Assembly (NCBI RefSeq): GCF_003086295.3
Contig: NC_092039.1
Span: 66,669,649-66,733,648, forward strand
Direction: 5' to 3'
Origin: Arachis hypogaea
Lineage: Eukaryota > Streptophyta > Magnoliopsida > Fabales > Fabaceae
DNA length: 64,000 nt
Shown here: positions 10,114 to 18,818 of the stretch, piece after piece
Numbering within the stretch: position 1 is the first letter of the stretch
How the letters are laid out: every line of letters begins with the position of its first letter
Position numbers and translations under genes: made by a program
The notes under the pieces: generated by a model
The model's input: only the letters and a program-made list of their open reading frames with translations
Told to the model about the DNA's origin: nothing
Databases searched by the model: none

Positions 10114-12441
10114 ATGAGCAGGAACAGGGAAAAAGGCACTCTTGTTGAAATTGATCCAGAACCTGAAAGGACTCTGAAGAGAAAATTAAGAGAAGCTAAA
10201 TTACAACAATCCAGAAACAACCTTTCAGAAATTTTCGAACAAGAGAAGGACATGGCAGCCGAAAATAATAATAATAATAATGCAAGGAGAATGCTTGGTG
10301 ACTTCACAAAGCCAACATCCAAGTTTGATGGAAGAAGCATCTCCATTCCTGCCATTGGAGCCAATAACTTTGAGCTTAAGCCTCAACTAGTTGCTTTAAT
10401 GCAACAAAACTGCAAGTTTTATGGACTTCCATCTGAAGATCCCTATCAGTTCTTAACTGAGTTCTTGCAGATCTGTGAGACTGTAAAGACGAATGGAGTT
10501 GATCCTGAAGTCTACAGACTCATGCTTTTCCCTTTTGCTGTAAGAGACAGAGCTAGAATATGGTTGGATTCACAACCTAAGGATAGCCTGGACTCCTGGG
10601 ATAAGCTGGTCACTGCCTTCTTGGATAAATTCTTTCCTCCTCAAAAGCTGAGCAAGCTGAGAGTGGATGTTCAAACCTTCAAACAAAAAGATGGTGAATC
10701 CCTCTATGAAGCTTGGGAAAGATACAAGCAGCTGACCAAAAGATGTCCATCTGACATGTTTTCAGAATGGACCATGTTAGATATATTCTATTATGGTCTC
10801 TCTGAATTTTCGAAAATGTCACTGGACCATTCTGCAGGTGGATCTATTCACCTGAAGAAAACGCCTGAAGAGGCTCAAGAACTCATTGACATGGTTGCAA
10901 ACAACTAGTTCATGTATACCTCTGAGAGGAATTCCGTGAATAATGGGATACCTCAGAAGAAAGGAGTTCTTGAAATTGATGCTCTGAATGCCATATTGGC
11001 TCAGAACAAAGTGTTGACTCAACAGGTCAACATGATCTCTCAAAATCTGAATGGATTGCAACATGCATCCAACAGTACTAGAGAGGCAGCTTCTGAAGAA
11101 GCTTATGATCCTGAAAACCCTGCCATGGCAGAGGTTAATTACATGGGTGAACCTTATGGAAACACCTATAACCCATCATGGAGAAATCATCCAAATTTCT
11201 CCTGGAAGGATCAACAAAAGCCTCAACAAGGCTTTAACAATGGTGGACGCAATAGGCTGAACAATAGTAAGCCATATCCATCATCTTCTCAGCAACAGAC
11301 AGAGAACTCTGAACAAAACAATTCTAATTTAGCCAATATAGTCTCTGATCTGTCAAAGGCCACTTTCAGTTTCATGAATGAAACAAGATCCTCCATTAGA
11401 AATTTGGAGGCACAAGTAGGCCAGCTGAGTAAGAAAGTTATTGAAACTCCTCCCAGTGCTCTCCCAAGCAATACAGAAGAAAATCCAAAAGGAGAGTGCA
11501 AGGCCATTGATTTGATCAAAGTGGCCGAATGCACTAGGGAGGAGGAGGACAAAATTCCTAGTGAGGAAGACCTCCTGGGACGCCCTTCAAGCAAGAAGGA
11601 GTTTCCTATTAAGGATCCAGAGGAATCTGAGGCTCATCTAGAGACCATAGAGATTCCATTAAATCTCCTTCTACCATTCATGAGCTCTGAAGAATATTCA
11701 TCCTCTGAAGAGAATGAAGATGTGACTGGAGAGCAAGTTGCTCAATACTTAGGAGCTATCATGAAGCTGAATGCCAAGCTGTTTGGTAATGAGACTTTGG
11801 AAAGTGAACCTCCCTTGCTCATTAGTGAACTGGATACTTGGATTCAGAAAACTCTACCTCAAAAGAAACAAGATCCTGGCAAGTTCTCAATACCTTGCAC
11901 CATTGGCACCATGAGCTTTGAAAAAGCTCTATGTGATATTGGGTCAGGGATAAATCTGATGCCACTCTCTGTAATGGAGAAGTTGGGAATCATTGAGGTA
12001 CAACCTGCCTTGTTCTCATTACAATTGGCAGATAAGTCTTTGAGACAAACTTATGGAATAGTAGAGGACGTTTTAGTAAAGGTTGAAGGCCTTTACATCC
12101 CTGCTGATTTCATAATCCTAGACACTAGGAAGGAAGATGATGAATGCATCATCCTAGGAAGACCTTTCCTAGCCACAGCAGAAGCTGTGATAGATGTCAA
12201 TAGAGGAGAGTTAGTCCTTCAATTAAATGGGGACTACCTTGTGTTTAAGGCACATGGCCATCCCTCTGGGACAAAAGAGAGTAAGCATGAAGAGCTTCTC
12301 ACAGTTCAAAGTCAGGAAGAGCTCACACAGTCAAACTCTAAGTTTGGTGTTGTGAGGCCACAACCAAACTCTAAGTTTGGTGTTCAAACTCCATATCCAA
12401 ACTCTAAGTTTGGTGTTGGCAACTATACAACATTGACCTGA
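10114..12441 (+). pseudogene. gag: TE4 gag-protease, one in-frame stop
   Basis: One frame of 776 codons broken by a single TAG at 10906-10908, where relatives have CAG (NNQFMYTSE). Residues about 1-60 are charged (MSRNREKGTL, EPERTLKRKLREAK). The retrotransposon gag domain spans roughly 85-260 (NNFELKPQLVALMQQNCKF; RIWLDSQPKDSLDSWDKLVT; VQTFKQKDGESLYEAWERYK). A linker with YNPSWRNHPNFSW follows, without a CCHC knuckle that I can see. A pepsin-like protease with DIGSGINLMPLSVMEKLG (usual plant motif D-L/I-G-A/S-S) and IILGRPFLATAEAVID follows. The C-terminus carries three NSKFGV repeats. The ATG lies just after the T-rich leader, as in TE7 and TE10. Confidence 0.9.
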
Positions 12442-12448
12442 TCACCTT

Positions 12449-12512
12449 GTGGCTCCATGAGAGCCACTGTCAAGCTATTGACATTAAAGAAGCGCTTGTT
12501 GGGAGGCAACCC
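12449..12512 (+). promoter_or_regulatory. Post-gag tandem hairpins (TE4)
   Basis: Eight bases after the gag stop is GTGGCTC-CATGA-GAGCCAC (12449-12467), directly followed by TGTCAA-GCTA-TTGACA (12468-12483), then AAGCGCTTGTTGGGAGGCAACCC. TE7, TE9 and TE10 have the same pair with compensating stem changes, so an RNA structure is likely. The loop of the first hairpin includes an ATG. Role unknown. Confidence 0.7.
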
Positions 12513-12664
12513 AATTTTATTTATCTAATTTTATTTTATTTTGTTTCTTTGTTATTTTTATGTTTAATTAGGTACATGATCATGAGGAGTCACGAAAAAA
12601 TCAAAAAAATTAAAAACAGAGTCAAAAACAGAAGAAAAAATTTTTCACCCTGGAGGACGCACGG

Positions 12665-12911
12665 GCTGGCGTTCAACGCCCAGAAGGTGCATCTGGCCGG
12701 CGTTTAACGCCAGAACAGAGCACCATTCTGGCACTGAACGCCCAAAACAAGCAACAACCTGGCGTTAAACGCCAGGATGGTGCACAGAGAGGACAAACTG
12801 GCGCTGAACGCCAGGAACAAGCATGAAACTGGCGTTCAACGCCAGAAACATGCATCACATGGGCGTTGAACGCCCAGAACATGCACCAATGGGCGTTTGA
12901 ACCCCAGAATG
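12665..12911 (+). repeat. Palindrome array GGCGTTxAACGCC (TE4 internal)
   Basis: Eight near-palindromic units of 12-15 bases (CTGGCGTTAAACGCCAG and variants) about every 30 bases, spaced by AGCATG/AACAAG-like text. It lies between gag and ORF2. Equivalent arrays lie at the same place in TE7 and TE10. Confidence 0.9.
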
Positions 12912-13217
12912 ATGCATGAAGGCATTTTTCATGCCTATATGGTAAAGGAATGGTATTTCTTTTCACCTCAGGATCTGTGGACCCCACAGGATCCCCACCT
13001 ACCATATTCCCACCTTCCCTCCTAATCCTATTTTTGTGATTTGAATTCCCCATGTCACAATTCCCAATCTTCTTCATCAATCACCTCAAATCCTCTTCCC
13101 AATCACCCCATTCACCATTCACATCAACCTCCTCTTTCCCACCCAACCCCACCCATATTGCCGAATCCATCTCCCCTCACTCACCTCCATCTTCTTCTTC
13201 TTCTCTTCTTTCTTTTC

Positions 13218-13252
13218 TTGCTCGAGGGCGAGCAATATTTTAAGTTTGGTGT
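13218..13252 (+). promoter_or_regulatory. Hairpin plus polypurine-like motif upstream of ORF2 (TE4)
   Basis: TTGCTCG-AGGG-CGAGCAA (13218-13235), six bases, then AAGTTTGGTGTGG. It lies about 38 bases before the ORF2 start. It has the same design as the module at the 3' LTR but with a different stem. Confidence 0.8.
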
Positions 13253-13289
13253 GGTAAAAGCATAGCTTTTTGCTTTTCCATTACCATTA

Positions 13290-13622
13290 ATGGCACCTAA
13301 GGCCAGAGAAACCTTAAAAGAAAGACAAAAGCTTCCACCTCTGAGTCTTGGGAGATGGAAAGACTTATATATAAGCTGGAATAGCTCAGTTGGTTAGAAC
13401 ATGTGGCTGCAAATCAAGAGATCCCTGAGATACCACAGGGGATAAGTTGTCCTCCACACAAATATTGGAAGCAATTAAGGATGGAACATCATGAGCACTC
13501 CATCATTCTCCAAGAAATAAGAGAAGATCAAAAGAGCAATGAGGGAGGAGCAACAAAGGCAAGGAAGGGACATAGAAGAGTTGAAGAACATCATTGGTCC
13601 TTCAAGAAGAAGACGCCACTAA
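13290..13622 (+). pseudogene. TE4 ORF2 remnant with large internal deletion
   Basis: Start MAPKARET and end ...RRRRH-type tail match ORF2 of TE10 and TE7, but only 333 bases remain against 1125 in TE10. After GGGAGATGGAAAGACTT the reading jumps through a tRNA-derived insert to AAGAGATCCCTGAGAT, near the start of the C-terminal region. The start region is also frameshifted. What survives of the tail is the coiled-coil part (HHEHSIILQEIREDQK). Not functional. Confidence 0.85.
13375..13409 (+). pseudogene. 5' half of tRNA-Asn inside the TE4 ORF2 deletion
   Basis: 35 bases starting GCTGGAATAGCTCAGTTGG agree with the first 35 bases of plant tRNA-Asn(GTT), as I recall it, at all but two positions (both G to A). 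The match starts exactly at tRNA base 1 and stops after the first anticodon base in the anticodon loop. It replaces the deleted middle of ORF2. It cannot form a whole tRNA. Confidence 0.8.
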
Positions 13623-14682
13623 AGGTGGATTCATTCCTTCTTCTTTATTTTCTTTCTGTTTTTCGTTTTTAATTAGTGTGTTTAATTATGTTTTGTGTCT
13701 CTACTTCATGATCATTAGTATGTAACCATGCCTTAAAGCTATGAATAAAATCCATTAGTCCTTCACTTATCTTAAATGAAAAATGTTTTAATTCAAAAGA
13801 ACAAGAAGTACATAATTTTCGAAATTATTATTGAATTTAATTTAATTATATTGATGTGGTGGCAATAATTTTTGTTTTCTGAATGAATGCTTGAACAGTG
13901 CATATTTTTTATCTTGTTGTTTATGAGTGTTAAAATTGTTGGCTCTTGAAAGAAGGATGAACAAAGAGAAATGTTATTGATGATCTGAAAAATCATGAAA
14001 TTGATTCTTGAAGCAAGAAAAAGCAGTGAAAAAGGAAGCTTGCGGAAAAAAAAAAAGTGGCGAAAAAAAAATAGAAAGAAAAAGAAGGAGCAGTAGAAAA
14101 AGCCAATAGCCCTTAAAACCAAAAGGCAAGGGTAAAAAGGATCCAAGGCTTTGAGCATCAATGGATAGGAGGGCCCAAGGAAATAAAATCCAGGCCTAAG
14201 CGGCTAAATCAAGCTGTCCCTAACCATGTGTTTGTGTCATGAAGGTCCAAGTGAAAAGCTTGAGACTGAGTGGTTAAAGTCGTGATCCAAAGCAAAAGAG
14301 TGTGCTTAAGAGCTCTGGACACCACTAACTGGGAACTCTAGCAAAGCTGAGTCACAATCTGAAAAGGTTCACCCAGTTATATGTCTGTGGCATTGATGTA
14401 TCCGGTGGTAATACTGGAAAACAAAGTGCTTAGGGCCACGGCCAAGACTCATAAGTAGCTGTGTTCAAGAATCAACATGCTTAACTAGGAAAGTCAATAA
14501 CACTATCCAAAATTCTAAGTTCCTAGAGATGCCAATCACTCTAAACTACAAAGGAAAAAGTGAGATGCCAAAACTGTTCAGAAGCAAAAAGCTACAAGTC
14601 CCGCTCATGTGATTAAATTAATATTCATTGATATTTTGGACTTTATAGTATATTCTCTTCTTTTTATCCTATTTGATTTTCA
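13623..14682 (+). other. TE4 3' non-coding tail
   Basis: About 1.06 kb without a coding frame, well conserved with TE7, TE8 and TE10 (phrases GCCTAAGCGGCTAAATCAAG, AGAGCTCTGGACACC, GGCCACGGCCAAGACTC). It contains a long purine tract at 14043-14102. Confidence 0.75.
14043..14102 (+). repeat. Internal purine tract (TE4)
   Basis: About 60 bases, almost all A and G on the sense strand, with GTGG and AGGAG breaks. It ends about 620 bases before the 3' LTR. A tract at a similar distance is present in TE3, TE6, TE7, TE8, TE9 and (shorter distance) TE10. Confidence 0.8.
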
Positions 14683-14720
14683 GTTGCTTGGGGACAAGCA
14701 ACAATTTAAGTTTGGTGTTG
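14683..14720 (+). promoter_or_regulatory. Hairpin plus polypurine tract at the 3' LTR of TE4
   Basis: GTTGCTTG-GGGA-CAAGCAAC (14683-14702), five bases, then AAGTTTGGTGTTG up to the LTR start at 14721. Position identifies the purine-rich stretch as the primer for plus-strand synthesis. Confidence 0.85.
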
Positions 14721-16543
14721 TGATGAGCGGATAATTTATACGCTTTTTGGCATTGTTTTTATATAGTTTTTAGTAAGTTTAAGCTACTTTTAGGGATGTT
14801 TTCACTAGTTTTTATGATAAATTCACATTTCTGGACTTTACTATGAGTTTGTGTGTTTTTCTGTGATTTCAGGTAAATTCTGACTGAAATTGAGGGATTT
14901 GAGCAAAACTCTGAAGAAGGCTGACAAAAGGACTGCTGATGCTGTTGGAATCTGACCTCCCTGCACTCGAAATGGATTTTCTGGAGCTACAGAACTCCAA
15001 TTGGCGCGCTCTCAACGGCGTTGGAAAGTAGACATCCAGAGCTTTCCACCAATATATAATAGTCCATACTTTATTCGAAGAATGACGACGTAACTTGGCG
15101 TTGAACGCCAAGTACACGCTGCTATCTGGAGTTAAACGCCAGAAAAACGTCATTATCCGGAGTTGAACGCCCAAAACACGTCATAACTCGGAGTTCAACT
15201 CCAAGAAATGCCTCAGCTCGTGGATTAATCAAGCTCAGCCCAAGCATACACCAAGTGGGCCCCGGAAGTGAATTTATGCATCAATTACGTACTCATGTAA
15301 ACCCTAGGAGCTAGTTTATTATAAATAGAACATTTATCTATTGTATTAGACGTCTTTTGACCACGTTTCATCTTTGGTCTCAGTTTTGTTTTATTCTTCA
15401 TCTTAGGAGATCATTGATCACGTTAGAGAGGCTGGCCATTCGGCCATGCCTGAACCCTTTGCTTATGTATTTTCAACGGTGGAGTTTCTGCACACCATAG
15501 ATTAAGGGTGTGGAGCCCTGCTGTACCTCAAGTATTAATGCAATTCTATTTTCTTTTATTCAAATCTCTCTTATTCTTATTCCAAGATATTCATTCGTAC
15601 CCAAGAACATGATGAATGTGATGATAAGTAACCCTCATTATCATTCTCACTCATGAACGTGCGTGATTGACAACCACTTCCGTTCTACATGCAACAGAGC
15701 TTGAATGCGTATCTCTTAGATTCCCCAACAGAATCTTCGTGGTATAAGCTAGATAGATGGCGGCATTTATGAGGATCCGGAAAGTCTCACCTTGTCTGTG
15801 GTATTCCGAGTAGGATCCTGGGAATCCGGAAAGTCTAACCTTGTCTGTGGTATTCCGAGTAGGATTCCGGTAATGAATGACTGTGACGTGCTTCAAACTT
15901 GTAACCTGCTGGGCGTTAGTGACAGACGCAAAAGAGGGATTCTATTCCAGTAGGAGCGGGAACCAACCGGTGATTAGCCGTACTGTGACAGAGTGCGTGA
16001 GCATTAGTTTTCACTGCGAGGATGGGATGTAGCCATCAGCCATGGGTGATGCCTCCAGACGATTAGCCGTGCGACTGACAACCGCATAGGATCATTTTCC
16101 CGAGAGGATGAAAGTAGCCACAGTTGATGGTGAACCCCTATACAAAGCTTGCCATGGAAAGGAATAAGAAGGATTGAGTAGAAGCAGTAGGAGAGCAGGC
16201 GTCCTTGGGCTCTACAGCATCTCCATCCGCTTATCTGAAATTCCCACCAATGAATCTGCATAAGTATTCTATCCCTTTTATTATTCCTTTTTATTATTTA
16301 TTCCAATAATCACAATTCCCCTTTAATCTGCCTAACTGAGATTTACAAGGTGACCATAGCTTGCTTCATACCAACAATCTTTGTGGGATCGACCCTTACT
16401 CACGTAAGGTTTATTACTTGGACGACCCAGTACACTTGCTGGTTAGTTGAACGGAGTTGTGTCCACTCGTGCCAAAAATCCTAAGTTCCACAATTCTACA
16501 ATAAATGCAAATCAAAGAATAGTGATCATAATTTCGTCCACCA
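14721..16543 (+). repeat. TE4 3' LTR
   Basis: 1823 bases from TGATGAGCGG to CGTCCACCA, TATA box TATAAATAG at 15320-15328. Followed by the target copy TGCAC. Confidence 0.93.
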
Positions 16544-17565
16544 TGCACCAATACACAAATCAAGAGGTCTTTTAAGGGTTGTAATGGGGTTAGGGTCAAG
16601 GTAGGATTGTATTTGATCAAGTGGACTAAAATCTGAATCCTTAATTAACCTAAACTTTCCACCTAACTTAAGACAATCCATTTAATTAAAATGCTGAATC
16701 TAACTTCCCTTTAACTGTGTTTTCCACATATTCATGCATCCTAAATTTGAGTATAGTACATATGCATTGATACCAACACTTACTTTGGGGCATTTTGTCC
16801 CCTTTTATTATTTGCTCTTTTTTTCTTTTCTGTTTCACTTTTTTTTCTTTTCTTTTTTTTTTCTTTTTCTATTATTATATTTATTTTTTTCTTTTCTCTT
16901 ATTTTTCTCAATGCATATGATTAAAGTATTGAATCAATAATGTGTTCAACTATTATTTTACACATTTTCACAAAAATATACAACACCCACTTACTCAAAC
17001 CAAATATTTTCAAACCCAACTTCCCCACACTTAAATCATGAGCACTTTTACTAGTCTAAGCTAACCAAGGATTCAAATTAAGGACATTATTGTCTTCCGC
17101 TTAGAGTTAGTAATGAGCTAAAGTAAAGAACAAATGGGTAAAATAGGCTCAAATTGGTTTGCAAAGGATAACGAAAGGGTAAGGCCATATGGGTAAGGCT
17201 CAAATTTGGTTTGCAAAAGATAAAGATTACAATTTTAGAGAGAATAACACACAAAAATAAAATATATTGGTTGATAAAATGCAACCAATCAAATAGGCTC
17301 AAAATCTCACTGGTTTTGTGTGTTCGAGATCTAAACCATGTTCCAATATAATATTTATTCAGACATGTTTATCAAAAATTTTAATTCAAATTAGTGAAAT
17401 GCTTTAAAAAGTTTCTTGAAAAAGAAATTCTTACTTTAACCAAGTGGTGGTAAAGTATGCAATCAAACATGCAAATACATATGCAAATGCAGCAATGAAC
17501 AAACATAGGAAATAAAAAATTGGTGTTGAGAAAGGACTAACTAACTCGTGGAGATCGGTATTGAC
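16544..17565 (-). other. TE3 non-coding tail, right part
   Basis: Continuation of TE3 after TE4. No coding frame. It includes the pyrimidine stretch 16801-16908, which is a purine tract on the element's sense strand. A second copy of the TE3 polypurine phrase without a hairpin is at 17031-17043 (TTTAAGTGTGGGG on the minus strand). The same text occurs on the plus strand in TE6 (37276-38073). Confidence 0.7.
16801..16908 (-). repeat. Internal purine tract (TE3)
   Basis: About 100 bases of almost pure T and C on the plus strand. Without TE4 it lies roughly 650 bases upstream of the TE3 3' LTR. Confidence 0.75.
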
Positions 17566-17601
17566 CTCCCCACACTTAAAGATTGCACCGTCCTCGGTGC
17601 A
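17566..17601 (-). promoter_or_regulatory. Internal hairpin plus polypurine motif (TE3)
   Basis: On the minus strand: TGCACCG-AGGA-CGGTGCA, then ATCTTTAAGTGTGGGGAGGT. The stem shares nothing with the other copies beyond the closing G-C pair, yet it pairs perfectly. Same loop and same following phrase as at the 3' end of this family. Confidence 0.8.
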
Positions 17602-17637
17602 TGCAAAGATGTGTAGGTGGACGGGGGTTGTGGTTCC

Positions 17638-17688
17638 TCAGCTGGTGCTCGTTGTAGAGTCTTTCTCTTTACCTTTTCTGGTGGCCAT
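17638..17688 (-). pseudogene. Short frame MATRKGKEK... (TE3)
   Basis: Sixteen codons, basic start MATRKGKEKDSTTSTS, then TGA. It resembles the basic N-terminus of ORF2 in the other elements in style only. It lies just before the internal hairpin module. Possibly the start of a lost second ORF; low certainty. Confidence 0.25.
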
Positions 17689-18294
17689 CCTGAAAAGGGA
17701 GAAGAGAAAGGGATATGAAGTCAAAGGGATAGAGCAAGGGAGAGGGCAGTACGAGTGATAATCATGCCAAAGTAAAGAAGAATGTCATTAACACATGGTC
17801 GTGACTTCATGAAATTAGGACATCAATGGAAATATAGCACGATAAATTGAGGCGATTAAATGCAAGATGTTTATTGGCATGCTGGCAAAAGGCATGGGTA
17901 GCATAGATCAAGCATTAAAAGCCAAAATGTATTATCAGTCGTAAGAAACTAACAATAATGTTTGTATTGATAATTGTATTTAATTAATAAAATATTGGAA
18001 GGGTTTGGTGAAAAATAGGCATTAGAGTAGAAGGATAGAATAATTAAGAATTCATAATGCCTTACGGGCTTTTCACAAACACTTGATATGCATGTAAAAA
18101 TCCAAAAATTAGTATTAATTGTCAAATCACTCTTGATGATATCCACAAGCTCAAGTATAATAATATAAGACCCAAATAAAGCTCCAACACCAACATAAAA
18201 TGCATGAAAATGAAAAAGAAAGAAGAAAGAATTAGGATTGAGAGAGAAGTGGGATTTGGGGGTGGGAAAGAATAAAAACTGGTGGCGCTGGGAC

Positions 18295-18660
18295 ATAGTG
18301 GTGCGGCGCAACCGACGCGGACGCGCACAGTGCACGAACGCATGGTTCGCGAAAAAGGGAAGTGGCGCGGACGCGGCATGGACGTCGACGCGCGACAGTT
18401 ATTGTACCTCTAGTGCGAATCCAGCGTGAGGCCAGCACATCTTTCGGCCAAAACAGGGTTTACGCCGATTTTCCCAACCACGCTGACGCGTGGGTCGCCA
18501 AAAGCATAAATGGTGTGCACGGGTACAATACACGTGCGCATGGGTTGGATGGTGCCTAAGGCACGTTTCTAGCCCAGCTCCCTCGCAACTCTCTATTCAA
18601 ACTCACCAACTTCGCAAGCACAAGGGACGCGTCAACGCACAGGGCGCTGGCGCGTCCATC
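18295..18660 (-). repeat. GC-rich repeat block inside TE3
   Basis: Irregular units built on GACGCG, GTGCGCATGG and CGCGGACGCG, much richer in CG than the surroundings. It resembles the variable block of the TE3 LTRs and the CACGCGTCCGCGTG units at 21420-21625. No coding frame is convincing. Confidence 0.6.
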
Positions 18661-18818
18661 TCCCCCTTTTTATATATAAATGGAGAATGCAGAATGCAAT
18701 GCTAATATGAATGTTATGCATGATTCAAGGTCCAAGCAAAACTCAAAAACAGACTAAAATTAAAACTGAAAAAGGAACGATCATACCATGGTGGGTTGGA
18801 CTTTTGATGGGCTTCCTG

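Larger units (their letters stand above)
6839..16543 (+). mobile_element. TE4: complete non-autonomous Athila-type element
   Basis: Full structure: 5' LTR (6839-8607), tRNA-Asp primer site, AT-rich leader, gag-protease frame with one stop, post-gag hairpins, palindrome array, hairpin/polypurine module, deleted ORF2, purine tract, second hairpin/polypurine module, 3' LTR (14721-16543). Flanked by a perfect 5-bp duplication TGCAC (6834-6838 and 16544-16548). No reverse transcriptase, RNase H or integrase was found. By eye the LTRs differ by only a few bases per hundred apart from one indel, so the insertion is fairly recent. It may belong to the Arachis FIDEL/Feral group, which I recall as Athila-related, but I cannot verify that. 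Confidence 0.93.

Noticed and set aside
13041..13265. Pro/His-rich small protein upstream of TE4 ORF2
   Set aside because: Low-complexity C/T-rich stretch with two overlapping frames; the matching regions in TE7 (32910-33140) and TE10 (49227-49549) do not keep one frame.
13375..13409. A tRNA gene
   Set aside because: Only the first 35 bases are present; no T arm or acceptor 3' strand follows, so it is listed as a fragment.
16801..16908. Poly-T tract as a poly(A) tail of a reversed retroposed copy
   Set aside because: It is mixed T and C, sits at a fixed place in a whole family and is not next to a duplication or a gene copy.
18122..18429. Overlapping frames on both strands in a GC-rich block
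   Set aside because: They come from the GACGCG repeats; no domain and mutual overlap on both strands.
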